The notes: generated from the letters alone by a model not told the origin. Counted from the first letter of the stretch, positions 38,545 to 49,281 are shown. The stretch is 64,000 nucleotides of DNA from Buttiauxella gaviniae ATCC 51604 (GCF_001654835.1 NZ_LXEP01000031.1:248001-312000), one strand, 5' to 3'. A program made the numbers and translations.

Positions 38545-39299
38545 ATATGAATCTCCACGGCTAATGGCGCATGGTCGGAGAGATGCCGCCACTGTCGCAA
38601 TGGCAGCGCCGTTGGTTCACTCGCGGACGCATTTTTCACATAAATTCTATCGAGGCGAAGTAGCGGAAAGCGGGCAGGGAAGGTGCGTGCCGGGCGGCCA
38701 GATGCGCGGGTAAATACCTCATCCAATCCGGTTTGCTTTAATTGCCGGTTAGCGCGTTGCTGCCAGTCGTTAAAATCGCCAGCCACTATTACTGGCTCGC
38801 CTTCTGGCAGTTCATTCACCAGTTGGCAGAGCATATTGAGTTGCGCCTGGCGGTGAGCGTCATGCAAACCGAGATGCACACAAATAACATGCGCACGAAT
38901 ATTGGCACCCGGTAGGTTTATCTGGCAGTGCAGCATGCCGCGCTTTTCGTGGCCTTCTACAGAAATATCGCGATTTTCATACTGGCTGATAGGGAAGCGA
39001 GATAATACGGCATTGCCGTGATGGCCTTCGGGATAGACCGCGTTGCGACCATAGGCAAAATCGCTCCACATCGTATCGGCGAGATATTCGTAGTGGCTGG
39101 TATCCGGCCAGTTATCAACATGCAGTGAGTGTGCTTCGTGAGCCCCCATCACCTCCTGCAAACAGACAATGTCAGCAGAAACTGCACGTACTGCATCACG
39201 CAACTCCGGCAAAATGAAACGCCGGTTGAGTGCGGTGAAGCCTTTGTGTGTATTAATTGTGAGCACTTTAAAGGATAGGTGCTGAGACTTATTACTCAT
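38541..39299 (-). CDS. ybhP: YbhP, endonuclease/exonuclease/phosphatase family
   Basis: Member of the metal-dependent EEP superfamily (DNase I / sphingomyelinase-like); the substrate is unknown. The ATG at 39299, after CCGGGAGAAG, gives 252 aa (253 in E. coli); the upstream extension of the frame has no support. Motifs: LTINTHKGF (Asn), IVCLQEV (metal Glu), [19 protein letters not shown] and the terminal [11 protein letters not shown] with the catalytic Asp-His. It is the first gene of ybhP-clsB-ybhN, and proximity to clsB suggests lipid headgroup chemistry, though this is inference. Confidence 0.93.
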   Translation of the reverse strand: MSNKSQHLSFKVLTINTHKGFTALNRRFILPELRDAVRAVSADIVCLQEVMGAHEAHSLHVDNWPDTSHYEYLADTMWSDFAYGRNAVYPEGHHGNAVLSRFPISQYENRDISVEGHEKRGMLHCQINLPGANIRAHVICVHLGLHDAHRQAQLNMLCQLVNELPEGEPVIVAGDFNDWQQRANRQLKQTGLDEVFTRASGRPARTFPARFPLLRLDRIYVKNASASEPTALPLRQWRHLSDHAPLAVEIHI

Positions 39300-39431
39300 G
39301 CTTCTCCCGGCATTGTTAACATCCTGATGAAAATAAAGTGTAGTCTCTGTCACAAATAGGTGCCGGGTTACGGAATTTTCCGCATACTGCGGTACTCTGA
39401 ATGACAGGAAATAGCGGCCAGGAGAGAAATA

Positions 39432-39842
39432 ATGAAATGGCAACAACGTGTACAAGTGACAACAGGCCTAAGCTGCTGGCAGATAATGCTGCATCTTTCT
39501 GTGCTTTGTTTACTGCTCGTTGGCTGGAAAACTGCCTCCCTCATACCGGTCGGGATTGGCTTATGTTTGCTGTATGCAGCAACAGTAATTTTAATGTTCG
39601 CCCTCCAGCGTGTACGCTCTGGGCGGTTACGTGACATTGGTGATTTTCTTGAAGAGCTGACTACCACCTGGTATTTCGGCAATGCGATGATCGTGCTGTG
39701 GCTATTATCACGCGTGGTCGAAAACAAATTTCTGCTGGCAGGCGCAGGCCTGGCAATGATTGCCGGGCCGATTATTTATTCACTGCTGGTTAAAGATAAG
39801 GCATCAGGCGATTTTGCGCCGAAACATCCAGTACGCCGCTGA
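39432..39842 (+). CDS. ybhQ: YbhQ, small inner-membrane protein
   Basis: 136-aa protein with four predicted membrane segments, matching E. coli YbhQ; function unknown. It begins [24 protein letters not shown] after CAGGAGAGAAATA. A short cytoplasmic stretch [20 protein letters not shown] separates segments two and three. The 3' end overlaps the convergent gene ybhR by 39 bases, so the two transcripts are complementary at their ends. Confidence 0.92.
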   Translation: MKWQQRVQVTTGLSCWQIMLHLSVLCLLLVGWKTASLIPVGIGLCLLYAATVILMFALQRVRSGRLRDIGDFLEELTTTWYFGNAMIVLWLLSRVVENKFLLAGAGLAMIAGPIIYSLLVKDKASGDFAPKHPVRR

Positions 39843-40910
39843 ACCCGTTGTGGCCGCTATAACCAATAGTGGCCACACACTTCCCCACACAATGTCAAAA
39901 CTCGCGTTCTTCAAATAAATCTGCTTAGTGATATCGGTGAAATGCCGTATCGGATTTACCCATGTCAGATTCTGCAACCACACTGGCATATTCTCGACAG
40001 GCGACACATAGCCTGACAACAAAATCGCCGGCATCATAAAGACAAATACCCCGATAAATGCCTGCTGTTGTGTTGAGCACAGGGACGAGATAAGCAAACC
40101 AAACCCCACCAACGACAAGCCATAAATCAGCATCGTGAAGTAAAACAGCAGCAGCGAGCCGGAAAACGGAATGTGATAACCCCATATCCCAACCCCTAGC
40201 ACGATGGTTGCCTGGCCAATCGCCACAATTTGCGCAGGCACCGCTTTGCCGACAAATATTTGCCAGGTCGCCAGTGGAGAAACCAGCAGTTGGTCAAGCG
40301 TGCCTTGTTCACGTTCGCGAGCCACGGAAAGCGAGGTAACAATCATCACGCCGATGGTAGTGATCATCGCAATCAGCGACGGCACCACGAACCATTTGTA
40401 ATCCAGATTAGGGTTGTACCAATTGCGAACCACCAATTCGCTGTTATTCGGTTTTGGCTGCCCGGAGACCAGTTCCTGTTGGTAATTCTTGACGATCTGT
40501 TGCAGGTAATTTGCCGCAATCTGCGCGCTATTGGAGTTACGCCCATCGAGAATAATTTGTAGTTTTGCCGGTTGCTGGCTGGCGATATCGCGTGAAAACT
40601 CTGCCGGGAAACGAATCAGCAGCAGCGCTTTTTGGTTGTCGATTGTCGGCTGGATCTCCTGCGGGCTTTTAAGCAGCAATACATGGCTAAATGCTTTAGC
40701 ACGGGCAAAGCGTTGGGTGAGTTCAACCGAATGGCTGCCGTTATCTTCGTTATAAATCGCGATAGTAGCGTTAGTGACTTCAAGCGTTGCGGCAAACGGG
40801 AACAGTACGACCTGCAATACCACAGGCAAAATCAAGATCGCCCGCGTTTGCGGTTCGCGTAGCAGGGATTGCAGTTCTTTGCGAATCAGTGTCCAGAGTC
40901 GATATAGCAT
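39804..40910 (-). CDS. ybhR: ABC-2 permease YbhR
   Basis: Permease subunit of the YbhFSR exporter (ABC-2 type), linked in E. coli to cefoperazone/chloramphenicol sensitivity and to cation export. I prefer the ATG at 40910 ([17 protein letters not shown]), aligned with E. coli and preceded by GGGGAAAGTG; an ATG four codons earlier is possible. 368 aa; one N-terminal membrane segment, a large extracytoplasmic domain, then five segments, with the ABC-2 signature region [19 protein letters not shown]. In E. coli ybhS and ybhR are close; here 134 non-coding bases separate them. Confidence 0.93.
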   Translation of the reverse strand: MLYRLWTLIRKELQSLLREPQTRAILILPVVLQVVLFPFAATLEVTNATIAIYNEDNGSHSVELTQRFARAKAFSHVLLLKSPQEIQPTIDNQKALLLIRFPAEFSRDIASQQPAKLQIILDGRNSNSAQIAANYLQQIVKNYQQELVSGQPKPNNSELVVRNWYNPNLDYKWFVVPSLIAMITTIGVMIVTSLSVAREREQGTLDQLLVSPLATWQIFVGKAVPAQIVAIGQATIVLGVGIWGYHIPFSGSLLLFYFTMLIYGLSLVGFGLLISSLCSTQQQAFIGVFVFMMPAILLSGYVSPVENMPVWLQNLTWVNPIRHFTDITKQIYLKNASFDIVWGSVWPLLVIAATTGSAAYWMFRRKIA

Positions 40911-40922
40911 CACTTTCCCCAT

Positions 40923-41056
40923 TAACAGGCTATTTTATTTGCCATTTTGGGTTTGATCAGTGCTCGGAATCCTCACGTACTTCATGTACGCTCCGGTTCC
41001 TCCGCGCTGTCCGCGCCCAAACTGGCTGCAACAATTACGCCTTTAGTCAGTTGTAC
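40923..41056. repeat. Structured insert between ybhS and ybhR
   Basis: 134 bases of non-coding sequence inside an operon that is otherwise overlapping or tight. It contains nested hairpins: CGTAC-ttcat-GTACG within GGAATC..GGTTCC-like arms, and GCGC-tgtcc-GCGC. The look is that of an enterobacterial intergenic repeat. No ERIC or REP core is present. It may be a transcript-processing or attenuation point. Confidence 0.55.
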
Positions 41057-42196
41057 CTAATCAAGGCGGCGCTTGGTTTTAAGTGCCGTCAGGCCGATAA
41101 ACATCACCGCCGAGGCAATTAAAAACAACACGTTGATGACTAACACGGTCGTAATATTTCCCGCCAGAAAGAGGCTTTGCAGCGTACTGACGAAATAGCG
41201 CGCCGGAATGATATAAGTCACCGCGCGGATAATCGCCGGCATACTGTCAATCTGGAAGATAAAGCCAGACAGCATAATCGACGGTAGAAACGCGGCGTTT
41301 AATGCGACCTGCGCTGCATTAAACTGGTTGCGAGTAATCGTGGAAATCAGCAGCCCCATGCCAAGCGTGCTCAGTAAAAATAGGCTGGTGATAAAGAACA
41401 GAATCAGCAGCGAACCGCGAAAAGGCACGCCAAGAATAAACACCGATACCAACATACACAGCAGCATCGCCAGCATACCCAGCACGTAATAAGGCAGCAG
41501 TTTGCACAGCAGCAACTCGGTGCGCGTCACTTGGGTTGAGAGTAGCGCTTCCATAGTGCCGCGCTCCCATTCGCGCGCTACCACCAGCGAGGTCAGGATC
41601 GCACCGATCACCGTCATGATGATTGTAATGGCTCCAGGAATAATAAAATGCTGACTGATAGCCGCCGGGTTAAACCAATAACGTAGTTGCACGTCAATTA
41701 ACGGCTCAAACTTTTCACCGCGATCTTCCGCCCGCTGTTGCTGCCAAATTTGCCAAATCCCCTCCATGTATCCCTGCACGAAGTTGGCAGTATTGGGCTC
41801 GCTTCCGTCGGTAATCACTTGCACAGGTGCCGTAGCCCCAGCTCGTGCCATGTTCTGCGCAAAATCAGTAGGGATAACCACCAGACCGCGAATTTTCCCT
41901 GCCTGCATCAGTTGAATAAGATGCTGGCGGTTGTCGCTAATGGTTGGGTCGATATAGGGTGAGGCCGTAATGGTATGGGCGAAATCCAGCGCTTCTTCGC
42001 TTTGCTGCTCCAGCAGCACACCAACGCGCAGACGGCTGGAGTCGAGGTTGATGCCATAGCCAAAAATAAACAGCAACAACAGTGGGATAACCACTGCAAT
42101 CAGCCAACTGCTTGGGTCACGCACGATTTGGCGTGTTTCTTTCACGCACAGAGCGCGTACGCGCCGCCAGGAAACGGCTTGATTATGCTCGCTCAT
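41057..42196 (-). CDS. ybhS: ABC-2 permease YbhS
   Basis: Second permease of the YbhFSR exporter. The 379 aa (377 in E. coli) begin [24 protein letters not shown]; topology as in YbhR, with [20 protein letters not shown] before the second membrane segment and an extracytoplasmic domain including [17 protein letters not shown]. The start lies inside the end of ybhF (14-base overlap), implying coupled translation. YbhR and YbhS probably form a heterodimer driven by YbhF. Confidence 0.95.
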   Translation of the reverse strand: MSEHNQAVSWRRVRALCVKETRQIVRDPSSWLIAVVIPLLLLFIFGYGINLDSSRLRVGVLLEQQSEEALDFAHTITASPYIDPTISDNRQHLIQLMQAGKIRGLVVIPTDFAQNMARAGATAPVQVITDGSEPNTANFVQGYMEGIWQIWQQQRAEDRGEKFEPLIDVQLRYWFNPAAISQHFIIPGAITIIMTVIGAILTSLVVAREWERGTMEALLSTQVTRTELLLCKLLPYYVLGMLAMLLCMLVSVFILGVPFRGSLLILFFITSLFLLSTLGMGLLISTITRNQFNAAQVALNAAFLPSIMLSGFIFQIDSMPAIIRAVTYIIPARYFVSTLQSLFLAGNITTVLVINVLFLIASAVMFIGLTALKTKRRLD

Positions 42197-43931
42197 TTTC
42201 GTGCTCCTTATCCCATTGATGGATAAGCGTAATAAATGCCTGCTCCATAGTTGGGTCAGTTTGCTCGTCGTCGGCGGCTTGTTCTTTCAGGTCATCCGGT
42301 GTGCCGCTGGCTATTAACTTACCGCGATACACCAGCCCGATGCGGTCACAGTATTCGGCTTCATCCATAAAGTGCGTGGTCACCATAACGGTCACGCCTT
42401 TTTCCACCATGCTATTGATATGCAGCCAGAACTCACGGCGGGTGATTGGGTCAACGCCCGATGTTGGTTCATCAAGGAACAAAATATCTGGCTCGTGCAT
42501 CAGCGAACAGGCCAACGCCAGACGCTGCTTAAAGCCGAGGGGTAGCGCATCTGTTGAGCTGTTCATGATGGGTTTTAGACTGAAAGCTTCACTCATACGG
42601 TTAATTTTTTCCTCCTGAGCTTTGCCGCGCAGGCCATACACGCCGGAGAAAAATCGCAGGTTTTGTTCCACGGTAAGGTTGCCGTATAACGAAAATTTCT
42701 GTGCCATATAGCCAAGATGCTGGCGTGCTTTTCCTGAGCTAGTTTTTAAGTCCATATCCAGCACCAGAGCTTTGCCTGAAGTTGGCACCAGCAGGCCACA
42801 CATCATTTTAAAAGTGGTGGATTTTCCAGCACCGTTTGGCCCTAACAGGCCAAAAATTTCCCCGCGCTGGACGGTGAAATCAACGTTATCCGTGGCAGCA
42901 AAATCACCGAATTTTTTGGTGAGTGATTCGGCTTTGATAACGGTTTCCCCAGCCTTTCCTTCCACAGTATGCAGAATTTTCCCTAGCGGAGATTCCTGGG
43001 TTGCCGCGCCGCCTAGCAGGTCGATAAACGCATCTTCAAAGCGTGGCTCGGTTTGTGAAATATTTTCTGGCGGCACATTCAGCGCCTGGGTGAGTTCTTC
43101 AACGGAGGCGTCTTTGGCGAGTATCAGACGCACCGACCGCCCCTGAATCACGCCATCGCTGACCTGCGGCAATTTCAGCGCACGTTGCAGCAACTTACGG
43201 TTGTTCTCATCACTATGAGTTACCAGCAGCGAGCGTCCAGCCATTTGCTGCGTCAGTTCTTTAGGGGCTCCGTGATACAACAGCTCGCCTTCGTTCATCA
43301 GTAGCACGTCGCGGCACTGTTCGGCTTCGTCGAGGTACGAGGTACTCCAAAGAATCAGCATGCCGTCGCCTGCCAGTTCATGCACCATTTGCCACAATTC
43401 ACGGCGCGAAATCGGGTCGACGCCAACGCCGGGTTCATCAAGCAGTAGCACTTTTGGCTGGCCGACAAGTGTGCAGGCGAGGCCGAGTTTTTGCTTCATC
43501 CCGCCGGAGAGCTTCCCGGCAAGCCGCGTGGTAAAAGGGCCAAGGGCTGTAAATTCCAGCAGCCGCTTAAAGGTTTTTTCGCGTTCCTCCCCCGTTACGC
43601 CACGCAAGTCGGCGTACAGCGTCAGGTTTTCCATCACGGTTAAATCTTCATACAGGCCAAATTTTTGCGGCATGTATCCCAGAACCGCATGTAACGCGCG
43701 GTCATCTTCTATGGGATCGAGGCCGATTACGCTGGCATTCCCTTCGCTTGGTTTTAACAGCCCCGCCAGCATGCGCATCAGCGTGGTTTTCCCCGCGCCA
43801 TCCGGGCCGACCAGACCTGTCACTGAACCGGTATGAATCTCGCACTCAAGGCGTGCCACAGCTGGTTTTTCCTGACCGGGGAACTGCTTCATTAGCCCTT
43901 GCAGGCGAATGATACCTTCCTGGCTACTCAT
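42183..43931 (-). CDS. ybhF: YbhF, double ABC ATPase of the YbhFSR exporter
   Basis: Fused pair of ABC ATPase domains energising YbhSR. With the ATG at 43931 it is 582 aa (578 in E. coli); an ATG five codons earlier remains possible. First domain: Walker [10 protein letters not shown] (Asp for the usual Asn), signature [10 protein letters not shown], Walker [13 protein letters not shown]. Second domain (from about 320): GPNGAGKST, signature [10 protein letters not shown] (degenerate, as in E. coli) and [13 protein letters not shown]. The atypical features are subfamily traits. The start overlaps the ybhG stop by a few bases. Confidence 0.94.
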   Translation of the reverse strand: MSSQEGIIRLQGLMKQFPGQEKPAVARLECEIHTGSVTGLVGPDGAGKTTLMRMLAGLLKPSEGNASVIGLDPIEDDRALHAVLGYMPQKFGLYEDLTVMENLTLYADLRGVTGEEREKTFKRLLEFTALGPFTTRLAGKLSGGMKQKLGLACTLVGQPKVLLLDEPGVGVDPISRRELWQMVHELAGDGMLILWSTSYLDEAEQCRDVLLMNEGELLYHGAPKELTQQMAGRSLLVTHSDENNRKLLQRALKLPQVSDGVIQGRSVRLILAKDASVEELTQALNVPPENISQTEPRFEDAFIDLLGGAATQESPLGKILHTVEGKAGETVIKAESLTKKFGDFAATDNVDFTVQRGEIFGLLGPNGAGKSTTFKMMCGLLVPTSGKALVLDMDLKTSSGKARQHLGYMAQKFSLYGNLTVEQNLRFFSGVYGLRGKAQEEKINRMSEAFSLKPIMNSSTDALPLGFKQRLALACSLMHEPDILFLDEPTSGVDPITRREFWLHINSMVEKGVTVMVTTHFMDEAEYCDRIGLVYRGKLIASGTPDDLKEQAADDEQTDPTMEQAFITLIHQWDKEHENERA

Positions 43932-44922
43932 GCGCTTTCTCGTCATTGAATTTCACGGTGACCGGCATTCCCTGGCGCAGCGCGTCGTCGGCATCGGTGA
44001 CAATAATTCGCAGGCGATAAACCAGGTCGGTGCGTAAATCAGGTGTTTCGACAGTTTTCGGAGTGAATTCAGCAGTTGGCGAGACAAAGCCAATCTTGCC
44101 GTGGTACGGCTTATCCGGGCGACCATCGGTGTAAACCAGCAGTTCTGTGCCTGGTTTTGCCTGATTCAGACTCACCTCGTTGACGTAAGCCCGCACCCAA
44201 ACCGGGCGGGTGAGGGAGAGGGTTAACACGGTGCTTCCGGCGTTCAACATGGTGCCAGGTTCAACCGCGCGGGTCAGCAGCGTGCCGTCAGATGGCGCGA
44301 TGAGTGTGGTGTCTTGTAAATCCAGTTGCGCCTGGGCGAGCTGCGCTTTCGCCTGTTGCAAGCTGGCTTGTGCCTGGGCAATTTCCTGTGGGCGGTTACC
44401 GGTGCGGTACTGGCTTAACTTATCGCGCGCGGCTTTCAGCGTCGCTTTCGCCTGGTCGCTTGATGAACGGGCATTTTCAAGTTCGTTGGCAGAAATAACC
44501 CGGCGCGCCCACAAACCTTGCTGGCGCTGATAAAAGTTTTGCGCGTAATCAAAAGCGGCCTGTGCCTGGTTTACCTGCGCTGCGGCCTGAGCTATTTCTT
44601 CGTCACGGTAACCGGCGATGATCAAATCAAATTTTGCCTGGGATGCTGCGACATTCGCCTGCGCTTGCAGCAATGAGTTTTGATACGGCCCTTGATCCAA
44701 CTCGCCCAGCGTTTCCCCGGCTTTGATTGCATCACCTTCGTCAACCTGTAACGCCGCAAGACGCCCGCCAACGCGGAAGCTCAAATTAACGGTGCGAATA
44801 TCCACGTTTCCATACAGTGTCAGGCCTTGGTCTTGCTGGCTTTTGTACCAGTACCAACCGCCAAGTCCCGCCGCGATAAGCGCCACCAGCGCCACAATAA
44901 TTATTGGCATTTTACTTTTCAT
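43924..44922 (-). CDS. ybhG: YbhG, HlyD-type membrane fusion protein
   Basis: Periplasmic adaptor (membrane fusion protein) of the YbhGFSR exporter, probably linking the inner-membrane pump to an outer-membrane channel. The ATG at 44922 gives 332 aa with an N-terminal anchor [20 protein letters not shown], a lipoyl-like half-motif [21 protein letters not shown], a long coiled coil (about 75-205, Gln/Ala-rich), and the second half [20 protein letters not shown]. An ATG three codons upstream is the alternative. The start overlaps the cecR stop by 11 bases. Confidence 0.93.
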   Translation of the reverse strand: MKSKMPIIIVALVALIAAGLGGWYWYKSQQDQGLTLYGNVDIRTVNLSFRVGGRLAALQVDEGDAIKAGETLGELDQGPYQNSLLQAQANVAASQAKFDLIIAGYRDEEIAQAAAQVNQAQAAFDYAQNFYQRQQGLWARRVISANELENARSSSDQAKATLKAARDKLSQYRTGNRPQEIAQAQASLQQAKAQLAQAQLDLQDTTLIAPSDGTLLTRAVEPGTMLNAGSTVLTLSLTRPVWVRAYVNEVSLNQAKPGTELLVYTDGRPDKPYHGKIGFVSPTAEFTPKTVETPDLRTDLVYRLRIIVTDADDALRQGMPVTVKFNDEKAHE

Positions 44923-45607
44923 TGCTGGCATTTCCTCGTTCCGTTGATAACCCCTGCAAAATGAAATCGATATGGCTGCGTACCACATCGCTGATTTGTT
45001 TCACGTTCTCTTTATCAAACGTTGGCCACCCGGCGCGCAGCAGAATGGTTTCTCGCCCGAGTCGAAAAGCCAGTATCTGTCCGAGCAGCGCATGGGTATG
45101 GAGAATTGTTTCAGTATCATCCGGGTGGCGCCCGGTATATCGCCCGACCAGGCATGTCAGATGCGTATGCATTGGTGCAATCACTTGGTCGTGAATCAGT
45201 TGATAAGCGGGAGTCGGCGAGAGCTGTTCGCGGGAAATAAACTTGCTGAGGTTTAGTGTTTCATCGGCGGTCAGCAGGACAATCATATGTTCGCAAGCTG
45301 TATGAATGAGCTCGCGAATTTGTGATTTATCGGGTTGTGGCTGGTTGAGAATAGCCTCGGCGCGTTCGACATGAGGCTTGAAATTTTGCGTGATAAAATC
45401 GGCTATCCATTGCGCGGATGCCATATACAGCTCTTCTTTTGAACCAAAATAGTAGGTGATGGCGGCAATGTTTTGCCCGGCAAGGGCGGCAATATCGCGA
45501 GTGGTGGCGTGTAGACCATACTCACCAAACTGGGCGATAGCGGAAGCAATCAGCGTATTTTTTGCGTGCTCGCCGCGGGAAGTTGCAGGCGTCGGTGTTG
45601 CATTCAT
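44912..45607 (-). CDS. cecR: CecR (YbiH), TetR-family repressor
   Basis: TetR-type regulator; in E. coli it controls cecR-ybhGFSR and rhlE and affects sensitivity to cefoperazone and chloramphenicol. The 231 aa (223 in E. coli) have the N-terminal HTH (about 20-65: [43 protein letters not shown] in pieces) and a C-terminal ligand domain. It is the first gene of the operon and divergent from rhlE; the perfect palindrome at 45625 between them is the expected binding site. Confidence 0.95.
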   Translation of the reverse strand: MNATPTPATSRGEHAKNTLIASAIAQFGEYGLHATTRDIAALAGQNIAAITYYFGSKEELYMASAQWIADFITQNFKPHVERAEAILNQPQPDKSQIRELIHTACEHMIVLLTADETLNLSKFISREQLSPTPAYQLIHDQVIAPMHTHLTCLVGRYTGRHPDDTETILHTHALLGQILAFRLGRETILLRAGWPTFDKENVKQISDVVRSHIDFILQGLSTERGNASNEK

Positions 45608-45624
45608 ACCGACCTCTTAAGAAG

Positions 45625-45644
45625 TTAATCAATCGATTGATTAA
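45625..45644. promoter_or_regulatory. CecR operator, perfect 20-bp palindrome
   Basis: TTAATCAATCGATTGATTAA, a perfect palindrome 18 bases upstream of the cecR ATG. It fits the CecR consensus (TTA-TCA, spacer, TGATTAA) described for E. coli. It can serve cecR-ybhGFSR and, being in the shared gap, rhlE. Confidence 0.9.
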
Positions 45645-45713
45645 GAGTAGGCGCGTGATACCCAAGTGTCCAGTTCCCAACAATTATCTTGTGAATGCGT
45701 CGAAAAATAGAAT

Positions 45714-45744
45714 TTGTGCGCAAAGTCACAAAACCTGTTACACT
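45714..45744 (+). promoter_or_regulatory. Possible rhlE promoter
   Basis: TTGTGC at 45714 and TTACAC at 45738, 18 bases apart, resemble -35 and -10 hexamers. The distance to the rhlE ATG would give a leader of about 110 bases with a GCCAGAATGACTGGC hairpin. Picked by eye only. Confidence 0.35.
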
Positions 45745-45858
45745 GCGCGGCTTACGGCACCGTGGTTTGTGCCCCTCTCTCGCGCCAGAATGACTGGCGT
45801 CATATGAACCCCTGGAAACTACACCGCACCTCGCGGTCAGGGCGATTCTGGAGTACCT

Positions 45859-47226
45859 ATGTCTTTTGATTCTCTCGGCCTGAACGCCGATATTCTGCGT
45901 GCAGTGGAAGAGCAGGGCTATCGTGAGCCTACCCCTATTCAACGCCAGGCGATCCCGGTCGTCTTAGCAGGTCGTGACCTGATGGCCAGTGCCCAAACCG
46001 GCACCGGTAAAACAGCTGGCTTTACCTTGCCGCTCTTGCAGCGCCTGGTCGACAATCAGCCGCATGCCAAAGGTCGTCGCCCGGTTCGTGCGCTCATCCT
46101 GACGCCAACTCGTGAGCTTGCCGCTCAGATTGGCGAAAACGTGAGTGACTACAGCAAGTATTTAGATATCCGTTCGCTGGTGGTTTTCGGCGGCGTGAGC
46201 ATTAACCCGCAGATGATGAAACTGCGCAGCGGTGTAGATGTACTGGTGGCAACACCTGGCCGTCTGTTAGATCTGGAACACCAGAACGCTGTGAAACTCG
46301 ATCAGGTAGAAATCCTGGTGCTGGATGAAGCTGACCGCATGCTGGACATGGGCTTTATCCACGATATCCGTCGTGTGCTGGCTAAATTGCCTGCGCGTCG
46401 CCAGAACTTGCTGTTCTCCGCGACCTTCTCTGATGAGATTAAGGGCCTTGCTGAAAAGCTGCTGCATAATCCAGAAGAAGTGTCCGTTGCGCGTCGTAAC
46501 ACCGCATCCGAGCAAGTGACTCAACACGTTCATTTCGTTGATAAGAAACGTAAAAGAGAACTGCTGTCTCAGATGATTGGTGAAGGTAACTGGCAGCAAG
46601 TGCTGGTGTTTACCCGTACCAAACATGGTGCAAACCACCTGGCAGAACAGCTGGGCAAAGACGGTATCACCGCTGCGGCTATTCACGGTAATAAGAGCCA
46701 GGGCGCGCGTACACGTGCATTGGCTGACTTCAAAAACGGTGGCATTCGTGTGCTGGTGGCAACTGACATTGCCGCGCGTGGTCTTGATATCGAAGAACTG
46801 CCACATGTTGTGAACTACGAACTGCCAAACGTACCGGAAGATTACGTGCACCGTATTGGCCGTACTGGCCGTGCAGCAGCAACGGGTGAAGCGCTGTCTC
46901 TGGTTTGTGTTGATGAACACAAACTGTTGCGTGATATCGAACGCGTGCTTAAACGTGAAGTTCCGCGTATGGCGCTGCCAGGTTATGAAGTTGACCCATC
47001 AATTCCTGCTGAGCCGATTGTTAACGGTCGCCAGCAGCAACGTGGTGGCGGTCGTGGCAACGGCGGTGGTCAGGGCCAGGGGCAACGTCGTGGTGGCAAT
47101 GGTGGCGCATCTTCTGAGCGCAGCAATGCACCGCGTCGTCCATCTCGCCCACAAGGTGATGGTGCTGCGAAACCGGCTGGGGCGAACGCTCGTCGTCGTC
47201 CGGCGCGTAAGCCTGCATCCGCATAA
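45859..47226 (+). CDS. rhlE: DEAD-box RNA helicase RhlE
   Basis: ATP-dependent RNA helicase involved in ribosome assembly and RNA turnover. The 455 aa carry all motifs: Q-motif [14 protein letters not shown], motif [10 protein letters not shown], Ia [14 protein letters not shown] in [20 protein letters not shown], then IV-VI with [20 protein letters not shown] and HRIGRTGRA. The C-terminal tail from about 385 is Gly/Arg/Gln-rich ([19 protein letters not shown]), a basic RNA-binding extension typical of RhlE. Start ATG 45859. A terminator follows. Confidence 0.97.
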   Translation: MSFDSLGLNADILRAVEEQGYREPTPIQRQAIPVVLAGRDLMASAQTGTGKTAGFTLPLLQRLVDNQPHAKGRRPVRALILTPTRELAAQIGENVSDYSKYLDIRSLVVFGGVSINPQMMKLRSGVDVLVATPGRLLDLEHQNAVKLDQVEILVLDEADRMLDMGFIHDIRRVLAKLPARRQNLLFSATFSDEIKGLAEKLLHNPEEVSVARRNTASEQVTQHVHFVDKKRKRELLSQMIGEGNWQQVLVFTRTKHGANHLAEQLGKDGITAAAIHGNKSQGARTRALADFKNGGIRVLVATDIAARGLDIEELPHVVNYELPNVPEDYVHRIGRTGRAAATGEALSLVCVDEHKLLRDIERVLKREVPRMALPGYEVDPSIPAEPIVNGRQQQRGGGRGNGGGQGQGQRRGGNGGASSERSNAPRRPSRPQGDGAAKPAGANARRRPARKPASA

Positions 47227-47252
47227 TTAATTAGGCTTTGCCAACTCAAACA

Positions 47253-47280
47253 GAGGCGCTAACATAGCGCCTCTTTTTTT
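47253..47280 (+). terminator. Rho-independent terminator of rhlE
   Basis: GAGGCGCT/AGCGCCTC stem, AACAT loop and an eight-T tail, 26 bases after the rhlE stop. It marks the second synteny junction, since dusC follows. Confidence 0.92.
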
Positions 47281-47294
47281 ACCGGAAAAACGCT

Positions 47295-48227
47295 ATGCGT
47301 GTACTGCTTGCGCCAATGGAAGGGGTTCTCGACTCGTTGGTTCGTGAACTGCTGACAGAGGTCAATGACTACGACTTGTGTATCACCGAGTTCTTGCGTG
47401 TGGTCGACCAGCTTTTGCCGGCAAAATCCTTCCATAAACTTTGCCCGGAACTTCATCAGTCGAGCCGTACATCATCCGGTACGTTAGTGCGTATTCAACT
47501 CCTGGGGCAACATCCACAATGGCTGGCTGAAAACGCTGCGCGTGCGGTGGAGCTAGGTTCCTGGGGTGTTGATCTTAACTGCGGCTGCCCATCCAAACTG
47601 GTGAATGGTAGCGGCGGCGGTGCCACACTGCTCAAAGACCCCGATCTGATTTACCGTGGTGCGAAAGCGATGCGTGAGGCCGTGCCTGCGCACCTACCCG
47701 TAACCGTTAAGATTCGACTCGGATGGGACAGCGATGCGCGGCAGTTTGAAATTGCTGATGCGGTGCAGCAGGCCGGTGCTACTGAACTTGTTGTTCACGG
47801 ACGTACCAAAGAGGATGGCTACAAAGCTGAGCGTATTAACTGGGCAGCAATTGGTGAAATCCGCAAACGGTTATCGATTCCGGTGATTGCCAACGGTGAA
47901 ATCTGGGATTGGCAAAGTGCGCAGGATTGTATGGCGGCAACGGGCTGTGATGCAGTGATGATCGGCCGCGGCGCGTTAAATATCCCCAATTTAAGCCGCG
48001 TGATTAAATACAACGAGCCGCGTATGCCATGGCCGAATGTAGTCAAACTTCTGCAAAAATATAGCCAGCTCGAAAAGCAGGGCGATACCGGTATGTATCA
48101 CGTTGCGCGCATCAAGCAGTGGCTGGGGTATTTGCGTAAAGAATATGTTGAAGCGACGGATGTTTTTGCTGAAATTCGCACATTGAAAACATCGAAAGAT
48201 ATTGCATCATCTATTCAACGGCTTTGA
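47295..48227 (+). CDS. dusC: tRNA-dihydrouridine(16) synthase DusC
   Basis: FMN-dependent enzyme reducing U16 of tRNAs to dihydrouridine. The 310 aa (315 in E. coli) form a TIM barrel plus helical domain. Motifs: [19 protein letters not shown] with the FMN-binding [28 protein letters not shown] with the catalytic Cys, [20 protein letters not shown] and [10 protein letters not shown]. The start lies 14 bases after the rhlE terminator. In E. coli dusC is far from rhlE and close to mdtQ, so this is the left end of the minute-48 block. Confidence 0.96.
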   Translation: MRVLLAPMEGVLDSLVRELLTEVNDYDLCITEFLRVVDQLLPAKSFHKLCPELHQSSRTSSGTLVRIQLLGQHPQWLAENAARAVELGSWGVDLNCGCPSKLVNGSGGGATLLKDPDLIYRGAKAMREAVPAHLPVTVKIRLGWDSDARQFEIADAVQQAGATELVVHGRTKEDGYKAERINWAAIGEIRKRLSIPVIANGEIWDWQSAQDCMAATGCDAVMIGRGALNIPNLSRVIKYNEPRMPWPNVVKLLQKYSQLEKQGDTGMYHVARIKQWLGYLRKEYVEATDVFAEIRTLKTSKDIASSIQRL

Positions 48228-48331
48228 TTTGTATTTGAAGTATCCAGCATAATTGTGACTAGCATTGCAGACCCTGGAAAACGAAATGTTTATGGCATTA
48301 ACGCTTTGGTGTCATCACCAGAATTAATCGG

Positions 48332-48586
48332 CTAATAAGGTTTAAAGGCATTGCATTGTTCGGCATGGGTGTCGGCATCGACTATGCTCAGTTTTGTTAG
48401 ACCTGAGCATAGTGCGGGTACTGTTGCATCACAAAAATGGTAGCAATGTCTACAGCACAATCTCTCGCTGAAGTTTCTGCAACGCGGATCGTTATTCATG
48501 ATGATATTCCCGCTTAATTGGCATTGACCTTTAGTTCCATCAATCGGGCAAAAGTGATTGCAGTGGGTATGGTTAAGCTTGCTCAT
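48332..48586 (-). CDS. Cys/His-rich small protein, unknown function
   Basis: 84-aa frame starting MSKLNHTHCNHFCPIDG at 48586, with AAAGGTATTAACC before the ATG. It holds about eleven Cys and many His, including HCNHFC, RLCCRHCYHFC and single Cys residues further on, a pattern that suggests metal binding or disulfides. There is no signal peptide. I do not recognise the family. The clustered CxxxC and CCxxC spacing is hard to get by chance, which is the main argument that it is real. It is an isolated gene convergent with dusC. Confidence 0.55.
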   Translation of the reverse strand: MSKLNHTHCNHFCPIDGTKGQCQLSGNIIMNNDPRCRNFSERLCCRHCYHFCDATVPALCSGLTKLSIVDADTHAEQCNAFKPY

Positions 48587-48716
48587 GGTTAATACCTTTA
48601 TTTGCAATGAATTTTCCATGCAGAAAGATAATCAAGGGCATACAGCATGAAATTTCCTATAGCCTGGGAGAGTTGGTTAGCTCTTAGTGATGAATATAAA
48701 TTAAGGGTTTTCATAA

Positions 48717-49259
48717 TCAATAATTCCGCATATTAAAAACGGAATTATCCCGGTGCATAAAACTAATACGTTCGGCAATGAAACTTTCTGTAATAAAATT
48801 GAAATTGCGAATGACTCCATACTGCACACCCATCAACAATAATATTCTGTCACCGGTTAATATAGTTCACACCAACGCCAAAGGGTTCGGGTAAGTCATA
48901 ACCTTTAACTCGCGTATTACCACCACAAATAGGTAAAAATTCAGCGGGTTTATTTGTAGAGAGTGAGTTGTAAAAAAAGTACAGGGAGAGAAATCTTACC
49001 CCAGGGATTAATATTAAAAATGCTGGATTTTTCTTTATCAATGAAAGTATTAAATAATGTTGTCATTATAATAAGGTGAAGAGAGTGATTCAGATTTATC
49101 ACTATAATTATGGAGCGCATTGATATCGTAAGGATCATCAGTGTGCGGAATAACCATTTCTCCCTCGTTACTTTGGGAGGCGTTAAAGTTATTGGGTTGT
49201 TCCGCCAGAATGTTATTCGATGTCAGTAGAAGAATGACAAACAAAACAAAACTTTTCAT
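48717..49259 (-). pseudogene. Decayed gene for a secreted or outer-membrane protein
   Basis: Reading from 49259: MKSFVLFVILLLTSNNILAEQ, a clear signal peptide, then about 48 residues (VIPHTDDPYDINALHNY) to a TAA at 49050. Downstream the other two frames contain protein-like runs that continue each other: SSIFNINPWGKISLPV, then NTRVKGYDLPEPFGVGVNYI to a TGA at 48850, then ILLLMGVQYGVIRNFNFITE in a third frame to 48717. The simplest reading is one gene broken by at least three frameshifts. The GVGVNY-type strands suggest a beta-barrel, but I cannot name the family. The region is AT-rich compared with its neighbours. The first 69 codons could still be translated. Confidence 0.5.
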
Positions 49260-49281
49260 AACCCCTCGTTCTATCTACCGC

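Noticed and set aside
45776..45800. Hairpin GCCAGAATGACTGGC as terminator
   Set aside because: No T run follows and it lies in the rhlE leader; probably just leader structure.
46267..46920. 217-codon frame antisense to rhlE
   Set aside because: Long only because rhlE lacks reverse stops; the rhlE motifs fully explain the region.
48647..48736. 29-codon frame MKFPIAWESWLALSDEYK... on the plus strand
   Set aside because: An AGGG lies at a plausible distance, but it overlaps the decayed gene and nothing else supports it.
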